Position numbers and translations under genes: made by a program. From Micromonospora sp. C95 (GTDB lineage Bacteria; Actinomycetota; Actinomycetes; Mycobacteriales; Micromonosporaceae), in contig NZ_JAGPXT010000005.1 of the NCBI RefSeq assembly GCF_018070465.1, positions 62,001-126,000 on the forward strand: a DNA stretch of 64,000 nt, in the 5' to 3' direction. Positions 57,100-64,000 of this stretch are shown in pieces. The notes beneath the pieces were generated by a model. That model saw only the letters and a list, made by a program, of their open reading frames with translations, had not been told where the DNA came from and did not search any database. Numbering within the stretch: position 1 is the stretch's first letter; each line of letters begins with the position of its first letter.

Positions 57100-57318
57100 T
57101 CAGCCGACGAACCGACCATCCCGGATCGCGTCGACGAATGCGGTCCAGCCCGGTGGACTCACCACGAGCACCGGTCCGGTCTGGTCCTTCGAGTCGCGGA
57201 TACCCACCACACCGTGCACGGCGGCCAGGTTGTCGGCCACCTCCACGCAGAGACCCTGGTCGTTGGAGCGGCTGCTGGTCCGCCAGACCGCGTCCACGAG
57301 ATCGTGCATCGTCGTCAT
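57100..57318 (-). CDS. DUF397 domain protein, solitary
   Basis: The 72-residue protein matches DUF397: VWRTSSRSNDQGLCVEVADN, GVVGIRDSKDQTGPVLVVSP and WTAFVDAIRDGRF. Unlike the copy at 35726 there is no XRE regulator gene next to it, so its partner must be elsewhere. ATG 57318 follows GAGG at 4 nt; ATG 57309 is possible. A 13-bp hairpin lies 34 nt upstream. Confidence 0.87.
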   Translation of the reverse strand: MTTMHDLVDAVWRTSSRSNDQGLCVEVADNLAAVHGVVGIRDSKDQTGPVLVVSPPGWTAFVDAIRDGRFVG

Positions 57319-57351
57319 CTCCCTCAGTTCTCGACGTTGCGCCAGCCGGAA

Positions 57352-57388
57352 CCGGGCCGACCGGAAAGGGGGGCACCGGTCGGCCCGG
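57352..57388. terminator. Hairpin upstream of the solitary DUF397 gene
   Basis: CCGGGCCGACCGG and CCGGTCGGCCCGG form a perfect 13-bp stem with an 11-nt loop. With the next hairpin it makes a tandem between fahA and the DUF397 gene; it could be a second terminator or a leader structure. Confidence 0.6.
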
Positions 57389-57435
57389 CGCGGCATGGCG
57401 ACGGAATTCCGAGGCGATCAACGAAGACGGTGACG

Positions 57436-57468
57436 GTCCTTGATCGCACCCGCTGTGCGATCAAGGAC
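57436..57468 (-). terminator. Terminator of the fahA operon
   Basis: GTCCTTGATCGCAC and GTGCGATCAAGGAC form a perfect 14-bp stem with a 5-nt loop, 17 nt past the fahA stop on the minus strand. Confidence 0.85.
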
Positions 57469-57484
57469 AGCTGTCGGGTTCAGG

Positions 57485-58699
57485 TCAGTTCGACGGCAGG
57501 ACGGTGCCCGTGACCTCGCCCAACGTGAGGGTGGTGCCGTCCGGGCCGGGTGCGGTGGCGGTGATCGTCACCGTGTCACCATCGGCCAGGAAGGTGCGTT
57601 CCGTCCCGCCCACGGTGACCGGCTCGGTGCCGCCCCAGCTGAGTTCCAGGAACGAGCCCACCTGGTCGCGTCGAGCGCCGGAGACGGTGCCAGAGGCGTA
57701 GAGGTCGCCGGTGCGCAGCGAGGCACCGTTGACGGTCAGGTGCGCCAACTGCTGGGCGGGGGTCCAGTACATGCCGGCGAAGGGCGGCTCGCTCACCGCC
57801 TGCCCGTTCCAGATCACCTTCAGCCGCAGGTCCAGCCCCCGGTGCGGCTCGTCGCGCAGGTAGTCGGCCACCGGCGGATCCTGCGTCGGGCCGGCGACGA
57901 ACGCCTCCCGCAGCGCGTCCAGCGGGGTGACCCAGGCGGCGACCGAGGTGGCGAACGACTTGCCGAGGAACGGCCCGAGCGGCTGGTACTCCCACGCCTG
58001 GATGTCCCGCGCCGACCAGTCGTTGACGAGCACCACACCGAAGACGTGATCGGCGAAGTCCTCGGCGGCCACCCGGCGGCCGAGCGGGCTCGGCACGCCG
58101 ACCACGAACCCGACCTCGGCCTCGATGTCCAGCCGCGCGGACGGGCCGAACGTCGGCCCGTCCGGGCTGGGTCGCTGCCCCTGTGGGCGCACCACCGGGG
58201 TGCCGGAGACCACCACCGTGCCGGCCCGGCCGTGGTAGCCGATCGGCAGATGCTTCCAGTTCGGCAGCAGCGGCGGCTGGCCGGGACGGAAGATCAGGCC
58301 GACGTTCGACGCATGGTGTTCCGAGGAGTAGAAGTCGACGTAGTCGGCCACCTCGAAGGGCAACTCCATCCGCACCTCGCCCACCGGCACCAGCAGCGGC
58401 TCCACCGCCGCCCGGTGCGCCGGGTCGGTGAGCAGCTCGGTGATCCGATCCCGCACCGCGGTCCACTGCGGGCGCCCGAGTGCCAGGAACGCGTTGAGCG
58501 TCGGCCGGCGCAGCGCCCCACCGGCCAGCACCAGCTCCGCGGCCTCCGCGCCGGCCAGGTCCAGCACCAGATCGCCGACACGTACGCCGATTCGCGGTTC
58601 GTCGTCGCCCACCCGGAACACCCCGTACGGCAGGTGGTGCACGTCGTAACCGGAATCCGCCACACCCGGCACCCAGCTCGCCAGCCGATGCTCGCTCAT
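57485..58699 (-). CDS. fahA: Fumarylacetoacetase
   Basis: The 404-residue enzyme hydrolyses fumarylacetoacetate to fumarate and acetoacetate, the last step of tyrosine catabolism. Visible are the N-terminal SH3-like domain (YGVFRVGDDEPRIGVRVGD) and the catalytic core YVDFYSSEHHASNVGLIFRP, LDIEAEVGFVVG, VLVNDWSARDIQAWEYQPLG and PFLGKSFATSVAAWV. The ATG overlaps the upstream gene stop (ATGA), so it is coupled to the unknown 58696 gene. It ends in a strong terminator. Confidence 0.95.
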   Translation of the reverse strand: MSEHRLASWVPGVADSGYDVHHLPYGVFRVGDDEPRIGVRVGDLVLDLAGAEAAELVLAGGALRRPTLNAFLALGRPQWTAVRDRITELLTDPAHRAAVEPLLVPVGEVRMELPFEVADYVDFYSSEHHASNVGLIFRPGQPPLLPNWKHLPIGYHGRAGTVVVSGTPVVRPQGQRPSPDGPTFGPSARLDIEAEVGFVVGVPSPLGRRVAAEDFADHVFGVVLVNDWSARDIQAWEYQPLGPFLGKSFATSVAAWVTPLDALREAFVAGPTQDPPVADYLRDEPHRGLDLRLKVIWNGQAVSEPPFAGMYWTPAQQLAHLTVNGASLRTGDLYASGTVSGARRDQVGSFLELSWGGTEPVTVGGTERTFLADGDTVTITATAPGPDGTTLTLGEVTGTVLPSN

Positions 58700-59562
58700 G
58701 CCTCGAAGCCTCCGTTCACCAGCCCGAGCCGGACCAGATCGGTAAGTGGTTCCACGATGCTGCACGACCCGAACCCCACCCACAGCGGACGCGCCGCGTC
58801 GTACCGGCCCTCGACCGCCTGCACCAGCGGGCGCTCGTCGCGCACGGTGAGCAGTTCGGCGACGGCACCGACGGTCGCGCCGTCGGCGGCGGCCAGGGCC
58901 GCGGCGAGCACGTTGCCGAACCCGTGGTGGGTGAAGCCGGTCTCCGGGTCCACGTGCCGCACCGCGTGGTGCAGCCCGGCGGTCAGCTTGAACGGCAGCC
59001 TCCGGTCCCGGCAGGCACAGATCACCGCGGCCAGTTCGGCGGGCGTCGGGAACAGCTCGGCAGCCAGCCCACCGGTGCGGAACTTGGCGGCGACCGACAC
59101 CCCTCGGGCCCGCGCATCGGCGATCACGTCCAGCGCGCCCATCAGACCGAAGGTGAGCGGGATCTCCGCGTAGACAGCAACGCCGTCCAGCCGCTCGGCC
59201 AGCTTCACCAGCTCGGTAAGGCCAGGTTGCGGGTCCTCGCCCCGGCGGGCGACCGGCGCCTCGACCTGCCGAGTGGTCACCCCGAGCGCGGGCAGCAACG
59301 ACAACGCGACGGGCAGCCGGTCGAGACCGGTGTCACCGATCAGCCCGATGGCGAAGCCCTCCTCGGGGTCGACCAGACCGCTCAGCGCGCCCGCCGTGAT
59401 CGCCGAGGCGGGCAGCAGCAGCGGGCCGACCAGGTCGGCGTACCACGCGGCGCGGTGCCGCCGGTGGGCCGTGACGGCCTCGGACAGCGGCGCGTTGCCC
59501 GGCGGGAAGACTGCGGCGTCGTCGACCAGGCCGGCGACAAGAGTGGGCGGCTGCGTTGACAC
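58696..59562 (-). CDS. Unknown protein coupled to fahA in the tyrosine catabolic cluster
   Basis: The 288-residue protein is not assigned to a known enzyme. It opens with LVDDAAVFPPGNAPLSEAV and has alternating strands and helices suggestive of an alpha/beta barrel (FAIGLIGDTGLDRLPVALSL, GVAVYAEIPLTFGLMGALDV, VSVAAKFRTGG, LPFKLTAGLHHAVRH). The last motif holds a Lys and paired His that could be catalytic. It is first gene of a two-gene operon with fahA (ATGA overlap) and divergent from hmgA. The position suits a maleylacetoacetate isomerase substitute or an accessory role; this is inference only. Start GTG 59562 with TAGATT 8 nt upstream. Confidence 0.7.
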   Translation of the reverse strand: MSTQPPTLVAGLVDDAAVFPPGNAPLSEAVTAHRRHRAAWYADLVGPLLLPASAITAGALSGLVDPEEGFAIGLIGDTGLDRLPVALSLLPALGVTTRQVEAPVARRGEDPQPGLTELVKLAERLDGVAVYAEIPLTFGLMGALDVIADARARGVSVAAKFRTGGLAAELFPTPAELAAVICACRDRRLPFKLTAGLHHAVRHVDPETGFTHHGFGNVLAAALAAADGATVGAVAELLTVRDERPLVQAVEGRYDAARPLWVGFGSCSIVEPLTDLVRLGLVNGGFEA

Positions 59563-59642
59563 GAGACAAGAATCTACGGGACGCTTCAAGAAGCGGACAA
59601 CAGCGTCCGATTATCGGACGCGCAGCGGACCGGGAGGGCGAG
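59563..59642. promoter_or_regulatory. Divergent hmg promoter with two perfect palindromes
   Basis: The 80-nt spacer holds CGCTTC-AA-GAAGCG (59582-59595) and the 19-bp palindrome GCGTCCGAT-T-ATCGGACGC (59603-59621). A TAGATT hexamer (minus strand, 59571-59576) serves the leftward gene. The larger palindrome lies just before the hmgA ribosome site GGGAGGGCGAG. These are likely binding sites for a regulator of tyrosine degradation. Confidence 0.7.
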
Positions 59643-60809
59643 ATGCCGTACTACCGCAGCGTCGGCGAGCTGCCACGCAAGCGCCACACCCAGTTCCGGC
59701 AGCCGGACGGCAGCCTCTACACCGAGGAGCTGATGGGGCAGGAGGGCTTCTCCTCCGACTCGTCCCTGCTCTACCACCGGTACGCCCCGACCGCGATCGT
59801 CGCCGCCGAGGAGTTCACCCCGCCGGCCGTCGCCCGGATGCCGAACCTGCCGCTCAAGCCCCGGCACCTGCGTACCCACAAGCTCGACGGAACCGGCGCC
59901 GACCCGGTCCTCGGCCGGCGGTACCTGCTCGCCAACGACGACGTGCGGATCGGCTACGTCGTGGCCGACCGACCGTCCCCGCTGTTCCGGGACGCCACCG
60001 GCGACCACTGCCTCTACGTCGAGGCGGGCACCCTGCGGGTCGAGTCGACGTTCGGGGTACTCGACGCGGTGGCCGGCGACTACGTGATCATCCCGACCTC
60101 GACGGTGCACCGCCTGGTGCCCACCGGCGACGCACCGGCCCGGGTGCTCGCGGTGGAAGCCTCCGGGCACATCGGCCCGCCCAAGCGCTACCTCTCCGTA
60201 CGCGGCCAGTTCCTGGAACACTCGCCGTACTGCGAGCGCGACGTCCGGGGACCGGACGCCCCGCTGCTTGTCGACGGCACTGACGTCGAGGTATTGGTCC
60301 GTCATCGGCGCGGTTGGACGCGACATGTTTTCGCCAACCACCCGTTCGACGTGGTCGGGTGGGACGGGCACCTCTACCCGTGGGCGTTCTCCATCCACGA
60401 CTTCGAGCCGATCACCGGCCGGATCCATCAGCCGCCACCGGTGCACCAGACCTTCGCCGGCCCGAACTTCGTGATCTGCTCGTTCGTGCCCCGCAAGGTC
60501 GACTACCACCCGGACGCCATCCCGGTGCCGTACCACCACCACAACGTCGACTCCGACGAGATGCTCTTCTACACCGGAGGCAACTACGAGGCGAGGCGTG
60601 GCTCCGGAATCGAGCAGGGCTCCATCTCGCTGCACCCGTCCGGCTTCACCCACGGACCGCAGCCAGGCGCGGCGGAACGCGCCATCGGCGTGGACTTCTT
60701 CGACGAACTGGCGGTCATGGTCGACACCTTCCGCCCGCTCGACCTCTGCGACGCCGCGACGGAGTGCGAGGACGACGGATACGCCTGGACCTGGGCCCGC
60801 CGCCCCTGA
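59643..60809 (+). CDS. hmgA: Homogentisate 1,2-dioxygenase
   Basis: The 388-residue cupin-fold Fe(II) enzyme opens homogentisate to maleylacetoacetate. Family landmarks are YYRSVGELPRKRHTQFRQPD, VIIPTSTVHRLVP, VVGWDGHLYPWAFSIHDFEP and the metal site VPYHHHNVDSDEMLFYTGGN with ISLHPSGFTHGPQPG. It is somewhat shorter than the ~440-residue eukaryotic form, as usual for this actinobacterial group. ATG 59643 follows GGGAGG. It is divergent from the fahA operon. Confidence 0.93.
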   Translation: MPYYRSVGELPRKRHTQFRQPDGSLYTEELMGQEGFSSDSSLLYHRYAPTAIVAAEEFTPPAVARMPNLPLKPRHLRTHKLDGTGADPVLGRRYLLANDDVRIGYVVADRPSPLFRDATGDHCLYVEAGTLRVESTFGVLDAVAGDYVIIPTSTVHRLVPTGDAPARVLAVEASGHIGPPKRYLSVRGQFLEHSPYCERDVRGPDAPLLVDGTDVEVLVRHRRGWTRHVFANHPFDVVGWDGHLYPWAFSIHDFEPITGRIHQPPPVHQTFAGPNFVICSFVPRKVDYHPDAIPVPYHHHNVDSDEMLFYTGGNYEARRGSGIEQGSISLHPSGFTHGPQPGAAERAIGVDFFDELAVMVDTFRPLDLCDAATECEDDGYAWTWARRP

Positions 60810-60814
60810 GGTGG

Positions 60815-62122
60815 TCAGGCGACCGGTCGGCCGACGATCGCCAGCCGGGCGGCGGTGGCGATGGCGATGGCCAGGACCAGCGGCCACGGGGTGCCGAGCA
60901 GGGCGTAGAGCAGAATCAGCGCCGGCGCCGCTGCGGCGGCGTACACGGCCAGGGCCAGCGGGCGATCGGTACGCCGAAGGACAGGCAGGACGGTACGGGT
61001 CAGTCCGGGCAGCCGGGACGCCTGCTGCCGGAGCACGATGCCACCGCCAGCAGCCGCCACCACCGCCAACAGCCGGGAGAAGCCGGAGCCGGTCGCGGTC
61101 GAACAGGCGACCACGAGGGCGGCCACCGCCGACCAGCCGGCTCCCCAGAGCACGAACTGCCGCAGTGCCGCCGGCACCGGCTGGCGTGCCACGACCGGCC
61201 CGGTGCCGAGGTGGTCCGGCCCGGTCGGCCAGGCTTCGCCCCGCCCCCGCTCCGGGTCTGCGGCGCGGCCGGTCACCGGCCCGCCGGTGGGTACGTCTCC
61301 GCCCTGCACCGGCCAGCTCGGGCGGTCCTCCGGTCCGCCGGGACGGCTGGCGTCGACGTCGCCGGTAGCCGAACGCCCCGACTCGTCCTGGTCACGTCCG
61401 GGCCGCTCCGGACCGTCGCCGACCTCGTCCGGCCGGGCCGATTCGTCCGGTACCTCGTCGGCGCGGCGCGGGTCGGTCGGCGGCAGGTTCGCCACCGCCG
61501 CTTCGGCCAGTCGTTCCAGCGCGGAACTCCAGCGGCGCTGTTCCAGCCGCAGTACCCCGACGTCGTCGCCCACCTCCGCGAGCCGAGGGTCCAGCCGCAG
61601 CGCCTCCCGGTAGGCCCGCTCAGCCAGGTCGTACATGCGCATGTTGGCCGCGACCAGGCCCAGCACCAGGTGCCCCTGCGGCTCCTCGGGGGCCAGCTCC
61701 ACGGCGCGCCAGGCCGCGTTCAACGCCGGCTGGCCGTTGCGGGAGCCGGCCAGGATCGCCGCCGCACTACGTTGGGCGTGCGCGTCCTCCGGCCCCAGGG
61801 CCAGGATCTCGTCGGCGGTACGGGCGGCCTCGGCATACCTTTCCAGGTCGCCCAGGGCCAGCCCGCGAGCGACCAGTGGGCCTACCTGCCCCGGCGCGGC
61901 GGCCACTGCGGTTTCGGCAGCAGCGAGCGCCTCGGCCGGCCGGCCGGCGGCCAGCTGCACCCGGGCCAGCATCGTCGAGATCGTGGCGTCGGCCGGATCG
62001 AGGGCCAACGCGAAGCCCAGCTCGGCCACGGCCTCGTCGTAGCGGCCCAACTCGGCGAGGAGCGTGGCGCGTTCGAGATAGCCGTCGGCAGCGGGCGGGT
62101 CGGCGGGGACGTCGGCGGACAT
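60815..62122 (-). CDS. TPR protein with C-terminal membrane segments
   Basis: The 435-residue protein has four or five TPR units in residues ~13-215 (AELGRYDEAVAELGFALALD, AAGRPAEALAAAETAVAAAP, YDLAERAYREALRLD). A charged Asp/Glu/Pro/Arg linker of ~100 residues follows, then four TM segments at the C-terminus (FVLWGAGWSAVAALVVACST, PALILLYALLGTPWPLVLAI). It is probably a membrane-bound scaffold. It is convergent with hmgA, only 5 nt apart. Confidence 0.8.
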   Translation of the reverse strand: MSADVPADPPAADGYLERATLLAELGRYDEAVAELGFALALDPADATISTMLARVQLAAGRPAEALAAAETAVAAAPGQVGPLVARGLALGDLERYAEAARTADEILALGPEDAHAQRSAAAILAGSRNGQPALNAAWRAVELAPEEPQGHLVLGLVAANMRMYDLAERAYREALRLDPRLAEVGDDVGVLRLEQRRWSSALERLAEAAVANLPPTDPRRADEVPDESARPDEVGDGPERPGRDQDESGRSATGDVDASRPGGPEDRPSWPVQGGDVPTGGPVTGRAADPERGRGEAWPTGPDHLGTGPVVARQPVPAALRQFVLWGAGWSAVAALVVACSTATGSGFSRLLAVVAAAGGGIVLRQQASRLPGLTRTVLPVLRRTDRPLALAVYAAAAAPALILLYALLGTPWPLVLAIAIATAARLAIVGRPVA

Positions 62123-62132
62123 CGCGGCGAGC

Positions 62133-62615
62133 CTAGGCGCTCGGCTGCTCGTACACCAGCGCTACCGCGATCCCGGCGAGCCCCTCGCCGCGCCCGGTGA
62201 AGCCCAGGCCGTCGGTGGTGGCGGCGGAGACGGTGACCGGTGCACCGACCGCCTCCGACAGCACCCGCTGGGCCTCGTCCCGACGCGGGCCGATCTTCGG
62301 ACGGACCCCCACCACCTGCACGGACACGTTGCCGATGGCGAATCCGGCGGCGCGCACCCGGCGGGCCGTCTCGGTGAGCAGGGCCACCCCGCTGGCCCCG
62401 GCCCACTCGGGCTGCCCGACGCCGAAGTTGGCGCCGAGATCGCCCAGGCCGGCGGCGGAGAGCAGCGCGTTGCAGGTGGCGTGGGCGGCCACGTCCGCGT
62501 CCGAGTGCCCGGCCAGGCCGTCCTGTTCCGGCCAGTGCAGCCCGGCGACCCAGCAGGGCCGACCGGCCTCGAAGGCGTGTACGTCGGTCCCGATGGCCAC
62601 CCGAGGAACGATCAT
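62133..62615 (-). CDS. ispF: 2-C-methyl-D-erythritol 2,4-cyclodiphosphate synthase
   Basis: The 160-residue enzyme of the MEP isoprenoid pathway has the metal site [31 protein letters not shown] (usually DIGxxFP) and [16 protein letters not shown]. It forms CMP and the cyclic diphosphate in the cytosol as a trimer. It follows ispD by 16 nt. ATG 62615 has TACCCT 6 nt upstream, so an own leaderless promoter inside the ispD-ispF junction is possible. Confidence 0.95.
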   Translation of the reverse strand: MIVPRVAIGTDVHAFEAGRPCWVAGLHWPEQDGLAGHSDADVAAHATCNALLSAAGLGDLGANFGVGQPEWAGASGVALLTETARRVRAAGFAIGNVSVQVVGVRPKIGPRRDEAQRVLSEAVGAPVTVSAATTDGLGFTGRGEGLAGIAVALVYEQPSA

Positions 62616-62621
62616 GAGCCG

Positions 62622-62627
62622 AGGGTA
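62622..62627 (-). promoter_or_regulatory. -10-like TACCCT between ispD and ispF
   Basis: On the minus strand TACCCT is followed by 6 nt and ATG 62615; it lies just after the ispD stop. Confidence 0.5.
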
Positions 62628-62631
62628 CGCG

Positions 62632-63327
62632 CTACCGCCCGGTCGCCAGCAGGTGCTCGGCCAACGCCAGGTCGAACGGTCGGGTGACCTTCAAAGCCTG
62701 CTCCGAACCCGGTACGCAGTGCACCGGTACGCCCTGTTTCTCCACCAACCCGGCGTCGTCGGTGAGGGCGTCTGCGGCAGCGGCGTGGGCGGCGGTCAGC
62801 ACCTCCCGGCGGAACCCCTGCGGGGTCTGCACGACGCGCAACGCGGCCCGGTCGACGGTGCCGAGCACCATCTCGTCCCCGTCGACTTCCTTGATCGTGT
62901 CGACGACCGGCAGGACCGGGATCACCGCGTCGTGGCCGGCCCGCACCGCAGCGGCCACTGACTCCACCAGCGCGGGCGGGGCCAGCGCGCGGGCCGCGTC
63001 GTGCACCAGGACGATCGCGGGACCGGCGGGTACCGCAGCGAGCGCGGCGGCCACCGAGGACTGCCGTTCCGCGCCACCGGGCACCACCGTCACCGGGGCG
63101 ACCGGTGCGAGCAGCTCACCCACGGCGGTGACCTCCGCGACCGGGGCGGCCACCACGATGCTGTGTACCGAGGGGGCTTCGGCCAGCCGACGGACCGCGT
63201 GCACCAGCAGTGGCTCACCGGCCAGCAGCCGAAGTGCCTTCGGTCGACCGGGGCCGAGGCGTACGCCGGAACCGGCCGCAGGCACGAGGACCGCGACGTC
63301 ACCGCGCGGATTGAGCTGCGCGGTCAC
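62632..63327 (-). CDS. ispD: 2-C-methyl-D-erythritol 4-phosphate cytidylyltransferase
   Basis: The 231-residue enzyme couples CTP to methylerythritol 4-phosphate. Signatures are [40 protein letters not shown] and [10 protein letters not shown]. The GTG start follows GAGGA by 7 nt. It lies between carD and ispF on the same strand, the conserved actinobacterial order carD-ispD-ispF. Confidence 0.95.
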   Translation of the reverse strand: MTAQLNPRGDVAVLVPAAGSGVRLGPGRPKALRLLAGEPLLVHAVRRLAEAPSVHSIVVAAPVAEVTAVGELLAPVAPVTVVPGGAERQSSVAAALAAVPAGPAIVLVHDAARALAPPALVESVAAAVRAGHDAVIPVLPVVDTIKEVDGDEMVLGTVDRAALRVVQTPQGFRREVLTAAHAAAADALTDDAGLVEKQGVPVHCVPGSEQALKVTRPFDLALAEHLLATGR

Positions 63328-63383
63328 GTCGCGGTCCTCGACGGTTTGTTCACTACGAATCGGGTACGACGATGCGGTGCGGA

Positions 63384-63869
63384 CTAGGCCTCCGTCAGCA
63401 CCTTGTCGAGCAACGTCTCCGCCTCGTCCTTGGTGCTCTTCTCGGCCAGCGCGACCTCGCCGACCAGAATGTCGCGGGCCTTGGCGAGCATGCGCTTCTC
63501 ACCCGCGGACAGTCCCCGCTCCCGTTCGCGACGCCACAGGTCACGGACGACCTCGGCCACCTTCAGCGGATTGCCGGAGGCCAGCTTCTCCAGATTCGCC
63601 TTGTAACGCCGCGACCAGTTGGTCGGCTCCTCGGTGTGCGGAGCCCGGAGAACGTCGAAGACCTTGCCGAGGCCCTCTTCGCCAACCACCTCGCGCACAC
63701 CCACGATCTCGGCGTTCTCGGCCGGTACCCGGACCGTCAGGTCACCCTGCGCGACCCTCAGGACGAGGTACTGCTTGGGCTCGCCCTTAATGACCCGAGT
63801 CTCGATTGCCTCGATGAGTGCGGCCCCGTGGTGGGGGTAAACAACGGTCTCGCCGACACTGAAAACCAT
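63384..63869 (-). CDS. carD: CarD-family RNA polymerase-binding regulator
   Basis: The 161-residue protein has the N-terminal RNA-polymerase interaction domain ([36 protein letters not shown]). The helical C-terminal DNA-contacting domain follows, including [20 protein letters not shown] with the Trp that wedges at the -10 upstream edge in the family. It stabilises open promoter complexes at rRNA and housekeeping genes. ATG 63869 has AAAGGGG about 10 nt upstream. Confidence 0.96.
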   Translation of the reverse strand: MVFSVGETVVYPHHGAALIEAIETRVIKGEPKQYLVLRVAQGDLTVRVPAENAEIVGVREVVGEEGLGKVFDVLRAPHTEEPTNWSRRYKANLEKLASGNPLKVAEVVRDLWRRERERGLSAGEKRMLAKARDILVGEVALAEKSTKDEAETLLDKVLTEA

Positions 63870-64000
63870 AGGTTCGAAACCCCTTTCGCTGTGTCTAGGG
63901 TAACACGCTCAGGCACCGATGTCTCACCACTGTCCTGACCGTTGGCGCAGCTCAGGGGCCCTGTGAGAGGTATTTCTTCGGCTTGACAGACCATCCAGAC
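63870..64000 (-). promoter_or_regulatory. carD upstream region
   Basis: On the minus strand a TACCCT -10-like hexamer (63897-63902) lies 27 nt before the carD ATG, giving a short leader with a ribosome site. No -35 of good quality is seen, which is usual for carD-dependent promoters. The remaining sequence to the window edge shows no gene. Confidence 0.5.

Overview
The window is 64 kb of very GC-rich DNA with dense, short-spaced genes, frequent GTG starts, ATGA/GTGA stop-start overlaps and almost exclusively G/C-ending third codon positions. The gene content is typical of an actinomycete chromosome of the family Micromonosporaceae, most likely Micromonospora or a close relative. Markers are a conservon-type GTPase, a Cdc48-like AAA protein, Scr1-type XRE regulator with DUF397 partner, DUF4032, MsiK, CarD with IspD-IspF, and an AfsR/SARP regulator. 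It looks like a core or sub-core chromosomal region. I see no prophage, transposase, CRISPR array or plasmid genes.

Layout. 1-7.6 kb: end of a conservon-type GTPase, a hypothetical protein, a Cdc48-like AAA ATPase, GNAT, PP2C-like phosphatase, DUF3263 and a two-gene ABC exporter behind tandem operator-like palindromes. 7.6-11.7 kb: amino-sugar unit (DeoR-type regulator, divergent SIS isomerase/deaminase, ROK kinase, nagA). 11.7-19 kb: DUF4032, PAP2 phosphatase, APC permease, a TrkA/channel fusion, a pyrimidine-dimer-glycosylase-like protein and a CrtU-like FAD oxidoreductase. 19-25 kb: enoyl-CoA hydratase and a surface-glycan group (GT2, GT4, a repeat-containing methyltransferase, an unknown glycan protein), then tRNA-Thr. 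25-29 kb: msiK, rlmB and cysS. 29-38 kb: IclR, an intergenic region with repeats and two DnaA boxes, a DUF559-like protein, secreted subtilisin, HAD, EamA with CGNR regulator, PPOX-DUF397-Scr1 and a small Cys protein. 37.5-46 kb: class II fumarase, AfsR-like regulator, class I fumarase with a coupled leader ORF, and a PQQ-like propeller. 45.5-52.6 kb: MFS with divergent ArsR, Lrp with divergent hpd, two RDD proteins and hisC. 52.6-56.3 kb: a surface module of two small WxL-like secreted paralogues, a DUF916-like membrane-anchored protein and a second propeller. 56.5-61 kb: SRPBCC, DUF397, then fahA, an unknown coupled gene and hmgA, completing tyrosine catabolism with hpd. 61-64 kb: TPR protein, ispF, ispD and carD.

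Working together. hpd, hmgA and fahA give the homogentisate route from 4-hydroxyphenylpyruvate to fumarate and acetoacetate. No maleylacetoacetate isomerase of a known type is present, and an unknown protein sits where it would be expected. Two fumarases of different families lie 3 kb apart. The amino-sugar cluster probably feeds N-acetylglucosamine 6-phosphate to central metabolism, and MsiK can energise sugar ABC importers.

A recurring signal is a -10-like hexamer (TAnnnT) ending 6-8 bases before an ATG or GTG, which suggests leaderless transcripts for at least a dozen genes. The observations I find most notable are the divergent WxL-like surface module with an apparent broken start in its DUF916-like member, the unknown fahA-coupled gene, the leader ORF and hairpin on class I fumarase, a family of TGCGGCA-core palindromes, and paired DnaA boxes at 30.2 kb.
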